The position numbers were made by a program, and so were the translations under genes. The notes under the pieces were generated by a model, which worked only from the letters and a program-made list of their open reading frames with translations, was not told where the DNA came from and made no database searches. This document shows, in pieces, positions 18,707 to 26,878 of a stretch of DNA of 64,000 bases. Position 1 is the stretch's first letter. Every line of letters starts with the position of its first letter. Source of the DNA: Candidatus Planktophila versatilis. GTDB lineage: Bacteria; Actinomycetota; Actinomycetes; Nanopelagicales; Nanopelagicaceae. The stretch lies in NCBI RefSeq assembly GCF_002288265.1, contig NZ_CP016778.1, positions 124,001 through 188,000 of the forward strand, in the 5' to 3' direction.

Positions 18707-18712
18707 AGTCTA
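18707..18712 (-). promoter_or_regulatory. -10 element TAGACT, leaderless start for the MFS gene
   Basis: On the minus strand TAGACT ends six bases before the GTG start, and no ribosome site intervenes. Confidence 0.45.
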
Positions 18713-18767
18713 ATGGGCTGCATTTGGCAAGATGTTACTGAGGGAGATTGCCCATTCAAAAATTTGG

Positions 18768-18773
18768 TAGGTT
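18768..18773 (+). promoter_or_regulatory. -10 element TAGGTT, leaderless start for the ABC operon
   Basis: TAGGTT ends six bases before the GTG start of the ATPase gene. This continues the window-wide pattern of TAGnnT placed for leaderless mRNA. Confidence 0.4.
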
Positions 18774-18779
18774 GGCCTG

Positions 18780-19763
18780 GTGAAATCAGTAATTGCGCAA
18801 GGCCTCGTTAAAACCTATGACAAAGGAAAAGTTCGAGCACTCGATGGCTTGAGCCTGGATGTTGAAGAAGGAACAGTTCTCAGCGTGCTTGGACCCAATG
18901 GCGCAGGAAAAACTACAGTTGTAAGAATTCTGACAACTTTACTTCGCGCTGATTCTGGAAGTGCCTCAGTTGCTGGCATTGATGTAATGAAAAATCCCGA
19001 GAAGGTACGCGAAGTCATTGGTTTATCGGGTCAATATGCCGCAGTCGATGAAATTCTTACCGGATATGACAACTTAGTGATGTTCGGTGAGTTGTATCAC
19101 CTAGGTAAGAAGAACGCTGTTCTTCGCGCAAATGAGCTACTCGAGCGATTTTCACTGACAGAGGCAGCCAGGCGCCCAATTAAGACTTATTCAGGTGGAA
19201 TGCGCCGTCGTTTAGATTTAGCAGCATCTCTGATTGTTAAACCAAAAGTTCTCTTCCTCGATGAACCCACTACTGGCCTTGATCCACGCGGTCGCCAGGA
19301 GATGTGGGGAGTTATCCAAGAGTTAGTTAAAGGCGGGGTAACGCTGCTGCTGACCACGCAATATTTGGAAGAAGCAGATCAATTAGCAGATGACATCGTT
19401 GTAATTGATACTGGAAAAGTAATTGCTCGTGGAACATCAGATGCCTTGAAAAAACAGGTGGGCGGAGAACGGCTGGAAGTAGTTGTGGAACAAGCCCACG
19501 TTGCAAAGACACTGGAAATAGTTGGTGCGGTAAGTGATCATAAGGCGAGCCTCGATGAAGGTCTGCGCTTAATCTCGGCCCCAGTCTCAACTGGCTCAGC
19601 TGCCCTCTTTGAAGTTTTGAAATCACTCGATGCCGCCGGGATCCATGCACTCGACGTTGGTCTGAAGCGCCCATCACTTGACGATGTATTTCTTTCATTG
19701 ACTGGCCATGTGGCGGAGGAGAAGAAGGAAGAAGTGGCAGAAAAGAAGAGGGGCAGAAAATGA
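18780..19763 (+). CDS. ABC transporter ATP-binding protein, DrrA-like
   Basis: ATPase subunit of a two-gene ABC exporter. Motifs: Walker A GPNGAGKTTVV (about residue 38), Q-loop within LSGQYAAVDE, signature YSGGMRRRLDLAASL (about 138), Walker B VLFLDEPTTGLDP, and switch His-region replaced by LTTQYLEEADQL, the TTQ form usual in the daunorubicin-resistance (DrrA) family. The C-terminal 80 residues form the DrrA-type accessory domain, ending in a charged Glu/Lys tail. 327 residues, GTG start. The permease gene starts within the stop codon (ATGA), so the two are translationally coupled. The exported compound is unknown. Confidence 0.93.
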   Translation: MKSVIAQGLVKTYDKGKVRALDGLSLDVEEGTVLSVLGPNGAGKTTVVRILTTLLRADSGSASVAGIDVMKNPEKVREVIGLSGQYAAVDEILTGYDNLVMFGELYHLGKKNAVLRANELLERFSLTEAARRPIKTYSGGMRRRLDLAASLIVKPKVLFLDEPTTGLDPRGRQEMWGVIQELVKGGVTLLLTTQYLEEADQLADDIVVIDTGKVIARGTSDALKKQVGGERLEVVVEQAHVAKTLEIVGAVSDHKASLDEGLRLISAPVSTGSAALFEVLKSLDAAGIHALDVGLKRPSLDDVFLSLTGHVAEEKKEEVAEKKRGRK

Positions 19764-20551
19764 GTGCGATTAACGATGTAGCAATTATTACCCGCAGACA
19801 GTTACTGCTTCTTAGCCGTGTACCTGAAGTTCTCATCTTCTCAACAATTCAACCGGTGATGTTCGTACTGCTCTTCCGCTATGTATTTGGTGGCTCGATT
19901 GATACTGGCCAACCTGGTGGATATGTGCAGCTATTGATGCCCGGAATCTTTGTGCAAACAGTCGCCTTTACCTTAGCTGGCACTGCTTCCGGCTTAGCCG
20001 AAGATATGAAGAAGGGGCTAATTGATCGATTTAGATCTCTGCCTATCTCGCAATCAGCACTCGTTATTGGGCGCACATTGGGTGATTCACTTTTGAATAT
20101 CGTCGTGCTCGCCGTGATGGGTATTGCCGGTTATGTGGTGGGATGGCGCCCCTCTAGCGGAATTGGCAGCATTGCCCTCGGATTTATCTTCTTACTCTGC
20201 TTTGGTTACGCGCTCTCGTGGGTAGGAGTCCTGGTTGGGCTTTCGGCATCTGATGCGCGGGTGGTGCAAAACGTCAGCTTTATCGTGACCTTCCCACTGA
20301 CTTTCTTATCGAATGCCTTTGCTCCCACAACCGGAATGCCACGCATCTTGCAGTACTTTGCAGAATGGAATCCAGTCTCAACGATGGTTGCTGCCTGCCG
20401 CGAACTCTTTGGCCTAGAGAATCAATTTGGTGCAACTGCTGGTTCTTTTCCCAGTGAGAACCCACTGATAACTTCGCTGATTTATATGCTCATCATTATG
20501 GCGATCTTTATTCCGTTAAGCCTTCGTAAATATCGCAATTACGCAGATTAA
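19760..20551 (+). CDS. ABC-2 type transporter permease, DrrB-like
   Basis: A 263-residue membrane subunit with six predicted hydrophobic segments (for example FSTIQPVMFVLLFRYVF, LLNIVVLAVMGIAGYVV, IALGFIFLLCFGYALSW). It carries the ABC-2 motif region GLAEDMKKGLIDRFRSLPIS with the amphipathic loop typical of DrrB/NodJ permeases. Partner of the overlapping DrrA-like ATPase. The final TAA overlaps the stop codon of the convergent greA gene by four bases. A drug, lipid or glycoconjugate substrate is possible, but nothing nearby identifies it. Confidence 0.92.
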   Translation: MSAINDVAIITRRQLLLLSRVPEVLIFSTIQPVMFVLLFRYVFGGSIDTGQPGGYVQLLMPGIFVQTVAFTLAGTASGLAEDMKKGLIDRFRSLPISQSALVIGRTLGDSLLNIVVLAVMGIAGYVVGWRPSSGIGSIALGFIFLLCFGYALSWVGVLVGLSASDARVVQNVSFIVTFPLTFLSNAFAPTTGMPRILQYFAEWNPVSTMVAACRELFGLENQFGATAGSFPSENPLITSLIYMLIIMAIFIPLSLRKYRNYAD

Positions 20552-21027
20552 CTATAAAACTCGGCGCTCTTAATCTCGACCTTGATATCACGCCCATTTG
20601 GTGCGGTGTATGAAACGGTCGCTCCAATTTCTGCACCTAATACAGCTGCTCCCAGTGGTGATTTCTCGGAATACACATCGAGATCACCGGATGCGATTTC
20701 GCGGGAGCCAAGTAAGAACTTCATCTCATCGCCGGCGATGGATGCGGTGACAACCATGCCTGCTCCCACTTTTCCATCGGCGCTGGCTGGTGGCGTTCCG
20801 ATGTGGGCATTTTCTAGCATCTGCTTTATCTGGCGAATACGCGCTTCCATCTTGCCTTGTTCATCGCGCGCTGCGTGATAGCCGCCGTTCTCTTTCAGAT
20901 CTCCTTCGGCGCGCGCTGCCTCAATCTTTGCCGTAATTTCTTTCCGTCCCGGACCTTCTAGGTTCGCCAGTTCGCCAGCTAAACGATCAGCTGCTTCTTG
21001 GGTAAGCCAGGTCTGTTGGGAAGTCAT
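20548..21027 (-). CDS. greA: Transcription elongation factor GreA
   Basis: Rescues backtracked RNA polymerase by stimulating transcript cleavage. The 159-residue protein has the N-terminal coiled-coil (LTQEAADRLAGELANLEGPGR, AARAEGDLKENGGYHAARDEQG with the acidic DLxEN tip) and the C-terminal FKBP-like domain (VYSEKSPLGAAVLGAEIGATVSY). I chose the internal ATG (MTSQQTW), as in actinobacterial GreA. An in-frame TTG ten codons upstream would overlap the DUF4307 stop. No clear ribosome site precedes the ATG, but TAAGAT eight bases before it may give a leaderless mRNA. DUF4307 upstream is the conserved actinobacterial partner. Confidence 0.94.
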   Translation of the reverse strand: MTSQQTWLTQEAADRLAGELANLEGPGRKEITAKIEAARAEGDLKENGGYHAARDEQGKMEARIRQIKQMLENAHIGTPPASADGKVGAGMVVTASIAGDEMKFLLGSREIASGDLDVYSEKSPLGAAVLGAEIGATVSYTAPNGRDIKVEIKSAEFYS

Positions 21028-21038
21028 AGAGGGCAATC

Positions 21039-21434
21039 TTAGGGCAGAGTGCGACAACGTGAAATGCCCACATTGACCGCATCTGCGCGGGTAGGAACGA
21101 TATATCTTGGCTCGAGATAGCTCTTGCCAGCTGCGATGGTGATGTCGATTTGTCCCACCACATTCTTCTCATAATCGCGCGCAACGAGTGTGCATTGAAC
21201 TTCTTGTGTGCCATCGGCTCTTTGCACCAAGAATCGAATCTCTGGGTTGCGTGGATCTTCATTTGAAAAAGAGATAAGCTCATAACGAAGCGCCGGGTTG
21301 GCTTGATGTAGGCCGGCCCAGAGTAACCACGCTCCGCCAACAATTGCGAAGCCAGCTGCATACTTCACCCACCCGCGCGCAGGAGTGATTCCATATCGAT
21401 CGTTAAAATCGAATTGGTCGTTTTCTGCCGGCAT
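21039..21434 (-). CDS. DUF4307 family membrane protein
   Basis: A 131-residue protein with a short N-terminal tail containing the family motif NDRYG, one membrane segment (AAGFAIVGGAWLLWAGLH, about residues 25-43) and an extracytoplasmic beta-rich domain (LISFSNEDPRNPEIRFLVQR). It contains two C-terminal-half Cys that might form a disulfide (VQCTLV, SRCRTL). Function is unknown. In Mycobacterium the homologue sits between greA and mca with the same orientation. Start ATG shares a 14-base gap with the divergent small membrane gene at 21449. Confidence 0.85.
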   Translation of the reverse strand: MPAENDQFDFNDRYGITPARGWVKYAAGFAIVGGAWLLWAGLHQANPALRYELISFSNEDPRNPEIRFLVQRADGTQEVQCTLVARDYEKNVVGQIDITIAAGKSYLEPRYIVPTRADAVNVGISRCRTLP

Positions 21435-21448
21435 GGGAGAATCTTCTC

Positions 21449-21601
21449 ATGGCAAAAGACGTTGAAGTAGGTGTCGCTGGTTCGCTGACAATGATTGCCC
21501 TTTTCTCGACCATTGCGTTTTTGCTTCGTAATTTCTATAAGCGCTATAACCGGATGCAAGAACGTGAGCAATTACGCCAGGAGAATGAGGGCGAGAATTA
21601 A
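21449..21601 (+). CDS. Small single-pass membrane protein (50 aa)
   Basis: A 50-residue reading frame: short acidic N-terminus (MAKDVEVGVAG), one membrane segment (about residues 11-27, SLTMIALFSTIAFLLRN) and a basic/polar C-terminal helix rich in Arg, Gln and Glu. A GGGAGA site lies about eight bases before the ATG. The downstream SURF1 gene starts 17 bases before this stop and uses a GGAG inside it, so the two are coupled. In mycobacteria a short protein gene follows mca at this position, and this may be the counterpart. Function unknown. Confidence 0.65.
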   Translation: MAKDVEVGVAGSLTMIALFSTIAFLLRNFYKRYNRMQEREQLRQENEGEN

Positions 21602-22298
21602 GAAGTCACCCATCCAGCGATTAGGCGCAGGCCTTCTCGTTCTTTTTCTGGTGACTATCTTGATTGGACTTGGGCTCTGGCAGCTTGACCGGGCCAATGA
21701 GATGCGCAATCCGGCTGTTGTGCCTATTGATCGCACAATTTATCCACTGACAGAGCTAACAACTCCCACGGGCACAATTCCACCCACTAGCGTTGGCAAA
21801 CAAGTGCGCACCGCCGGCAGCTACATCGCCAACTACAAAGCACCCAACCAAATTGATGGCAATGGCAAAGTTGGCGACTGGGAAGTGGCGCTGCTGCAAA
21901 ACGAGACTGATACTGCAATTCTTGTGGTGCGCGGACTATGGAAAGAGCGTTTGAAATCACCAGAAATTGTGATGTCGACCAGAGTTGAAATCACTGGCAC
22001 CCTGATGCCGCGCCAATTCGATGATCGCGCCACAAACACCCCGTCTCAGATTTCTCGACTAGATAGCAGCATTCTGGTTGCTACTACTGATTATCAGCTT
22101 TATGACGGTTTCATTCTAGAAAAGAGTGAGCAGAGCCGAAACGGTGAGATTTCACGGACCAGAATTCTGGAACCCAAACTGACCTCGGGTGTGCCCGGCT
22201 ACTACTGGCAACACATTTCTTATGTGGTGGTGTGGTGGTTCATGGCCGGCCTGGTGTTATATGCCCCCTTCTATCAGCGCCGCGAAGAAAAGTTATAG
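21585..22298 (+). CDS. SURF1 family cytochrome oxidase biogenesis protein
   Basis: Membrane protein that helps assemble aa3-type cytochrome c oxidase, probably at the heme a insertion step. The 237-residue protein has the canonical two-helix plan: N-terminal segment (GAGLLVLFLVTILIGLGLWQLDRA, with the SURF1 signature GLWQLDR), a large external domain (LLQNETDTAILVVRGLW, VEITGTLMPRQFDD) and a C-terminal segment (ISYVVVWWFMAGLVLYAPFY). ATG at 21585 follows CAGGAGA. The gene overlaps the small membrane protein gene upstream and is followed by DUF3817. Confidence 0.9.
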   Translation: MRARIKKSPIQRLGAGLLVLFLVTILIGLGLWQLDRANEMRNPAVVPIDRTIYPLTELTTPTGTIPPTSVGKQVRTAGSYIANYKAPNQIDGNGKVGDWEVALLQNETDTAILVVRGLWKERLKSPEIVMSTRVEITGTLMPRQFDDRATNTPSQISRLDSSILVATTDYQLYDGFILEKSEQSRNGEISRTRILEPKLTSGVPGYYWQHISYVVVWWFMAGLVLYAPFYQRREEKL

Positions 22299-22301
22299 AG
22301 T
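22296..22301 (+). promoter_or_regulatory. -10 element TAGAGT, leaderless start for the DUF3817 gene
   Basis: TAGAGT overlaps the SURF1 stop codon and ends seven bases before the ATG of the next gene. No ribosome site is present. Confidence 0.4.
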
Positions 22302-22308
22302 TCTACCT

Positions 22309-22632
22309 ATGACAGAGACGACATCGACCGGGGCACTGACCCGCTTTCGCCTGCTAGCTGTGCTCTGCGGAGTTAATCTCTTGCTGCTCGTCTTTGGCTA
22401 CATGCCAGCTAAGTACATCTTTGATGCCCTAGAAGACAATGGCTGGATCATCTTCATTCCGATCGCCCATGGCTATCTCTACATCGTCTATATCCTGACC
22501 GTCCTTCAAATTGGCGTTCAGAAGCGGATGAAATTCCTGACCATTATTGCCCTGATTGCCGCTGGAACTCTGCCGGTTGCATCATTTATTGCAGAGCGCA
22601 GAATCACGAAGAAGTACGGCCCAGCTAGGTAA
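22309..22632 (+). CDS. DUF3817 family integral membrane protein
   Basis: A 107-residue membrane protein with three hydrophobic segments (LLAVLCGVNLLLLVFGYMP, IPIAHGYLYIVYILTVLQI, FLTIIALIAAGTLPVASFIAE). The motif IFIPIAHGYLYIVY with a conserved His is characteristic of DUF3817, a family common in Actinobacteria and found as a domain in larger membrane proteins. The function is unknown. The ATG (MTETTST) is preceded by a TAGAGT -10 rather than a ribosome site. It follows SURF1 by ten bases, and the membrane-respiration neighbourhood is only suggestive. Confidence 0.85.
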   Translation: MTETTSTGALTRFRLLAVLCGVNLLLLVFGYMPAKYIFDALEDNGWIIFIPIAHGYLYIVYILTVLQIGVQKRMKFLTIIALIAAGTLPVASFIAERRITKKYGPAR

Positions 22633-22763
22633 ACGTTGCATTACATCTCAACCATTAATGGCGTGTCGCACCAATAGTCCATTTCTTTCGTTCTATCTTT
22701 TGCAAGTCAGAAGCACCACCCAGTCTCTTCCCCACGACTACAACTACAGAGAATGGTTAGGCC

Positions 22764-24083
22764 TTGGCTACTTCAAAGAAGAGTGATTCTGCCCGTAAAA
22801 CCTATGTAATAGATACCTCAGTACTCCTGGCAGACCCCGGGGCAATGTCCCGATTTGAAGAACATGAAGTCATTATTCCCATCGCTGTGATTGGCGAACT
22901 TGAAACCAAACGTGACCATCCGGAACTCGGTTACTTTGCCCGCGCCGCACTTCGCGCACTTGATGATCTTCGCATTGAGCATGGTCGCCTTGATTCAGCT
23001 CTGACAATTACACCTGAAGGTGGAACGCTCTCGGTCGAACTTAATCACACAGATTTAAGCACCTTGCCCCACGGTTTTTTGCGCGATGGCACCAATGATT
23101 CGCGCATCCTTGCCATTGCCAAGAACCTAATGTCTGATGGTAGAAATGTGGTTCTGGTGACCAAAGATCTTCCATTGCGAGTGAAGGCATCATCGGTGGG
23201 TGTGGAAGCGCAAGAATATTTAGCAGAACTTGTCTCTAATAGCGGCTGGACTGGCATTGAAGAAGTATCTGTTGGCCACAGCACTATCGATGAGCTCTAC
23301 TCATCTGATCGAGCAGACCACGAATGTGCTCATAAGTTTCCGGTTCACACCGGAATCGTGCTGCACTCGGAAAAAGGAAGCGCACTTGCCCGGGTGACTG
23401 AGAGCAAGCAACTGCAATTAGTGCGCGGTGACCGCCAAGCTTTTGGTCTTCATGGTCGCAGCGCCGAACAACGCATTGCACTAGATCTGCTCCTTGATGA
23501 ATCAATTGGCATCGTCTCACTCGGGGGACGAGCCGGAACTGGTAAATCTGCACTCGCTCTCTGCGCCGGACTTGAAGCGGTGATGGAAAAACGCCTTCAT
23601 AAGAAAGTTGTCATCTTCCGCCCGCTCTATCCGGTCGGCGGACAAGAGCTTGGCTACTTACCGGGCAGTGAAGGCGAGAAGATGTCGCCTTGGGCCCAGG
23701 CCGTCTTCGACACTTTAGGCGCCCTAGTGAGCCAAGCAGTCATTGATGAAATCATTGCTAGAGGTCTGATTGAAGTTCTGCCGCTGACCCACATCCGCGG
23801 GCGCTCGCTGCATGACTCCTTTGTCATTGTTGATGAAGCCCAATCACTAGAACGCGGAGTTTTGCTCACCGTCCTATCCAGAATTGGCCAGGCATCACGG
23901 GTAGTTCTCACCCATGACGTTGCCCAACGCGATAACTTGCGCGTGGGCCGCCATGATGGCGTAGTCGCAGTGGTGGAAACGCTCAAGGGCCACCCACTCT
24001 TTGCCCACGTGACGCTGACTCGATCAGAGCGCTCACCGATAGCCGCCCTGGTCACTGAATTACTGGAAGGTCCGCAAAGCTAA
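22764..24083 (+). CDS. phoH2: PhoH2-type protein: PIN ribonuclease domain fused to PhoH ATPase
   Basis: A 439-residue fusion. The N-terminal PIN domain (residues about 14-150) shows the acidic active-site motifs [25 protein letters not shown] and [13 protein letters not shown]. The C-terminal PhoH P-loop domain has Walker [14 protein letters not shown] (about residue 255), [28 protein letters not shown] and [10 protein letters not shown]. Mycobacterial PhoH2 is a sequence-dependent RNA helicase/RNase. The start is TTG (MATSKKS). In mycobacteria a short antitoxin-like ORF (phoAT) precedes phoH2; the 131 bases before this start do not contain an obvious one. Confidence 0.93.
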   Translation: MATSKKSDSARKTYVIDTSVLLADPGAMSRFEEHEVIIPIAVIGELETKRDHPELGYFARAALRALDDLRIEHGRLDSALTITPEGGTLSVELNHTDLSTLPHGFLRDGTNDSRILAIAKNLMSDGRNVVLVTKDLPLRVKASSVGVEAQEYLAELVSNSGWTGIEEVSVGHSTIDELYSSDRADHECAHKFPVHTGIVLHSEKGSALARVTESKQLQLVRGDRQAFGLHGRSAEQRIALDLLLDESIGIVSLGGRAGTGKSALALCAGLEAVMEKRLHKKVVIFRPLYPVGGQELGYLPGSEGEKMSPWAQAVFDTLGALVSQAVIDEIIARGLIEVLPLTHIRGRSLHDSFVIVDEAQSLERGVLLTVLSRIGQASRVVLTHDVAQRDNLRVGRHDGVVAVVETLKGHPLFAHVTLTRSERSPIAALVTELLEGPQS

Positions 24084-24142
24084 GCCGGGCGTTTTGACCC
24101 CTATTTTAATCTCACAGTAACAAATCGGACATATAGGACTTT

Positions 24143-24164
24143 GCCCTAGCTGACCTGGGCTTTT
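24143..24164 (+). terminator. Probable terminator after phoH2
   Basis: GCCC-T-AG pairs with CT-GGGC around a 5-base loop, followed immediately by TTTT. The stem is short (6 bp with one bulge). Confidence 0.45.
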
Positions 24165-24193
24165 ACCTATCCACAGCCACCCCAATCTCTGTG

Positions 24194-24228
24194 AATTTGC
24201 GACCCACGCAGGATTAAATTTGCGACCC
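24194..24228. repeat. Direct repeat AATTTGCGACCC x2
   Basis: Identical 12-base copies at 24194-24205 and 24217-24228, 23 bases apart start to start, in the noncoding region ahead of the transglycosylase gene. The spacing is about two helical turns, as expected for cooperative regulator sites. Confidence 0.5.
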
Positions 24229-24253
24229 TCCCCCTGACTAGACACGATTAAGC

Positions 24254-24309
24254 CCTTCCCTTAAGTCATAACCTCATTTATGAGGTCATGGCGGCATGGG
24301 CAAGGAAGG
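24254..24309 (+). other. Structured leader of the transglycosylase gene
   Basis: CCTTCC (24254-24259) can pair with GGAAGG (24304-24309). The enclosed part holds a perfect 6-bp hairpin ACCTCA-TTTA-TGAGGT (24271-24286), extendable through the flanking CAT/ATG bases. It lies 57 bases before the chosen start codon. Confidence 0.4.
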
Positions 24310-24365
24310 TCCAAAGTGGGCCGATTATGAACAGGAGATGAATGAAGATGAAAGGAGTAACGAAG

Positions 24366-24983
24366 ATGAAGGCAGACCTGCGTGCATTCTTCGCCGCCCT
24401 TGCCTCCTTTACCGTCTCCCGCGTTACCAAGCCGGCGCTCTGGGCGACCGTTGCTTCGATGCTCCTGCTCACTGTGGCCCAGCCAAGTGCCTATGGTCTG
24501 GATTTTCCGATGACTAGCCGGCTGGCTCTGCCTGATTCAGTAAATCTGACAAGTCAGAATCCGATGGCAAAGAATTTGAGGGTCACCAGCGGACTACCGA
24601 TGGCATCACTTTCTAGCCAGTTATCTGAGATGGCGATCGTTGCCACCTTAAGCCGCCAGGTCGAAATGGCCCGCACCATCGTTGGCGCCAAAAATGTAAC
24701 TAAGGCGATCATGGCCGATGAATATGGTTGGGAGGGCGAGCAGTATCGGTGCCTGAATAACTTATGGACCAAAGAAAGCCATTGGAATTACAAAGCACAT
24801 AACTACCGCTCTGGCGCCCATGGAATTCCACAAGCCCTACCTGCCTCCAAGATGGATCTGATCGCCGATGATTGGCGCACCAATCCGGTGACCCAGATTC
24901 GTTGGGGACTTCGCTATATCGAAGGCCGTTATGACACACCATGTGGTGCTTGGTCTAAGTTCAAGCGCAGTCGTTACTACTAG
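24366..24983 (+). CDS. Secreted transglycosylase-like cell wall protein
   Basis: A 205-residue exported protein. An N-terminal signal-anchor segment (PALWATVASMLLLTVAQPSAYG) is followed by about 85 residues of low-complexity linker. The C-terminal lysozyme-like domain (about residues 120-205) has the family string EQYRCLNNLWTKESHWNY, whose Glu in TKESHW is the likely catalytic acid. GAHGIPQALPASKM and WGLRYIEGRYDTPCGAW follow. This domain is common in actinobacterial secreted lytic transglycosylases and Rpf-like cell wall enzymes. ATG 24366 has AAAGGAG nine bases upstream; other in-frame ATGs occur at 24342 and 24348. The convergent fumarase stop is three bases away. Confidence 0.85.
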   Translation: MKADLRAFFAALASFTVSRVTKPALWATVASMLLLTVAQPSAYGLDFPMTSRLALPDSVNLTSQNPMAKNLRVTSGLPMASLSSQLSEMAIVATLSRQVEMARTIVGAKNVTKAIMADEYGWEGEQYRCLNNLWTKESHWNYKAHNYRSGAHGIPQALPASKMDLIADDWRTNPVTQIRWGLRYIEGRYDTPCGAWSKFKRSRYY

Positions 24984-24986
24984 AAC

Positions 24987-26639
24987 TTAAGGCTTAACCC
25001 CGATAGTTAACGGCCGCATCGTTTCGGCAAAGAAATCATTTCCCTTATCGTCAACAACGATAAACGCTGGGAAATCAACGACATCAATCTTCCAGACTGC
25101 TTCCATGCCAAGATCTGCAAAATCTAAGACTTCCACCTTCTTGATGCAATCTTGGGCCAGGCGTGCTGCCGGTCCGCCAATGGAACCGAGATAGAAACCC
25201 TTATGTTTATTACAGGCATCGGTAACTGCCTTAGATCGATTTCCCTTTGCCAACATGACAAGTGACCCACCAGCTGCTTGGAATTGATCCACATAAGAAT
25301 CCATTCGGCCAGCAGTGGTGGGGCCAAATGAACCAGAGGCCATCCCAGTTGGTGTCTTTGCCGGTCCTGCGTAATAAACGGCGTGCTGCTTTAAGTATTC
25401 TGGCATCTCTTTACCGGCATCGAGCATCTCTTTGATTCGAGAGTGTGCCAAATCGCGCGCCACCACAATGGTGCCACTTAATGACAGACGAGTCTTTACT
25501 GGGTGCTTGGAAAGTTCAGCGCGAATTGCAGCCATCGGCTGATTGAGGTCAATATTTACTACATCGTCATTGAGATGTTCATCGGTAGTTTCCGGCAAGA
25601 AGTGAGCTGGCTCAGTCTCTAACTGCTCAATGAATATGCCATCTTTGGTGATCTTCGCCTTTGCTTGGCGATCTGCCGAACAGGAGACTGCAATAGCAAT
25701 CGGCAGTGATGCTCCATGGCGAGGAAGGCGCACAACTCGCACATCGTGACAGAAGTACTTGCCGCCAAACTGGGCGCCAATACCTAACTTCTGCGTGAGC
25801 TTAAATACTTCTTCTTCCAGGGCCAGATCGCGAAAGCCATGGCCTGACACACCATCTCCGGAAGTAGGTAAGTTATCGAGGTAATGGGTGCTGGCGAGCT
25901 TTGAGGTCTTAACTGTGTATTCGGCACTGGTGCCACCAATAGCTATAGCTAAGTGATACGGCGGGCATGCAGCTGTACCAATGGAGCGCAATTTTTCATC
26001 AAGCCAATTCATAAATGAAGCAGGGTTTAAGACCGCTTTTGTCTCTTGATACAAAAATGATTTGTTAGCACTGCCGCCACCCTTAGCAATAAACATAAAG
26101 TTGTACTCATTTGGGTGATCGCTATCTGCAAATATTTCAATTTGGGCTGGCAAGTTATTTCCGGTGTTCTTCTCTTCCCAGGTTGTCACCGGAGCCATCT
26201 GCGAATATCGCAAGTTTAACTTGGTAAATGCGTCATATACACCTTGGGCCAGTGCGACTTCATCTTTTGAACTGGTTAATACGTATTGCCCCTTCTTGCC
26301 CATGATCAGAGCTGTTCCTGTGTCTTGGCACATCGGCAAGATTCCACCGGCGGCAATATTGGCATTTTTCAGTAGATCAAGGGCTACAAATCGATCGTTA
26401 GCTGATGCTTCTGGATCTGTAAGAATTTTGGCCAATTGCCCTAAATGCTCGCTACGTAAGTAATGCGAAATATCGTGCATCGCAGTTTCGGTGAGCAGGG
26501 TGATTGCTTCGGCTGTCACGTGAAGAAATTGCTTATCGCCTATTTTCTCAACGCGCACGCCCTCTTTGGTCAGAAGTCGATATTTGGTTGTATCTTCGCC
26601 AATTGGCAGTAGGTCTGAGTAGGAAAAATTGGGTGACAT
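24987..26639 (-). CDS. Fumarate hydratase, class I (iron-sulfur, FumA-type)
   Basis: Interconverts fumarate and malate in the TCA cycle using an oxygen-sensitive 4Fe-4S cluster. The 550-residue protein has the alpha and beta domains fused as in E. coli FumA/FumB. Likely cluster Cys residues lie in [17 protein letters not shown] (about 104), [17 protein letters not shown] (about 230) and AVSCSADRQ (about 317). The C-terminal domain has [20 protein letters not shown] and [20 protein letters not shown]. Start ATG directly follows the xseB stop, so it is the third gene of the xseA-xseB operon. No class II FumC is in the window. Confidence 0.95.
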   Translation of the reverse strand: MSPNFSYSDLLPIGEDTTKYRLLTKEGVRVEKIGDKQFLHVTAEAITLLTETAMHDISHYLRSEHLGQLAKILTDPEASANDRFVALDLLKNANIAAGGILPMCQDTGTALIMGKKGQYVLTSSKDEVALAQGVYDAFTKLNLRYSQMAPVTTWEEKNTGNNLPAQIEIFADSDHPNEYNFMFIAKGGGSANKSFLYQETKAVLNPASFMNWLDEKLRSIGTAACPPYHLAIAIGGTSAEYTVKTSKLASTHYLDNLPTSGDGVSGHGFRDLALEEEVFKLTQKLGIGAQFGGKYFCHDVRVVRLPRHGASLPIAIAVSCSADRQAKAKITKDGIFIEQLETEPAHFLPETTDEHLNDDVVNIDLNQPMAAIRAELSKHPVKTRLSLSGTIVVARDLAHSRIKEMLDAGKEMPEYLKQHAVYYAGPAKTPTGMASGSFGPTTAGRMDSYVDQFQAAGGSLVMLAKGNRSKAVTDACNKHKGFYLGSIGGPAARLAQDCIKKVEVLDFADLGMEAVWKIDVVDFPAFIVVDDKGNDFFAETMRPLTIGVKP

Positions 26640-26855
26640 CTACTGTTCCTCAGATTTCGCAGAATTCTTTGCTGCGTCTAACTTCTTCTTTGCGCCATCA
26701 AGCCATTGCTGACAGATCTTTGCCAGCTCTTCTCCACGCTCCCATAACTTCAGCGACTCTTCCAGGGTTGCGCTGCCATCTTCTAGTGATTCAACTATCT
26801 CGGCCAGCTCATCACGAGCGGCTTCATAGGAGGGCTGTGAATCTTTAGCGGCCAT
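26640..26855 (-). CDS. xseB: Exodeoxyribonuclease VII small subunit
   Basis: Helical partner of XseA in exonuclease VII, which degrades single-stranded DNA from both ends. The 71-residue protein has the family pattern SYEAARDELAEIVESLEDG, then LEESLKLWERGEELAKICQQ and a Lys-rich end. I use the ATG (MAAKDSQ) rather than the GTG two codons upstream. It follows xseA after 23 bases and abuts fumarase. Confidence 0.93.
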   Translation of the reverse strand: MAAKDSQPSYEAARDELAEIVESLEDGSATLEESLKLWERGEELAKICQQWLDGAKKKLDAAKNSAKSEEQ

Positions 26856-26878
26856 GAGCACAATCTACTCTCTTGTAG

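Noticed and set aside
22633-22763. phoAT-like antitoxin ORF before phoH2
   Set aside because: No frame of reasonable length with a ribosome site is found in the gap.
24084-24365. c-di-AMP (ydaO) riboswitch
   Set aside because: The expected long pseudoknotted consensus and its conserved G/A-rich junctions are not visible; only simple stems and repeats are.
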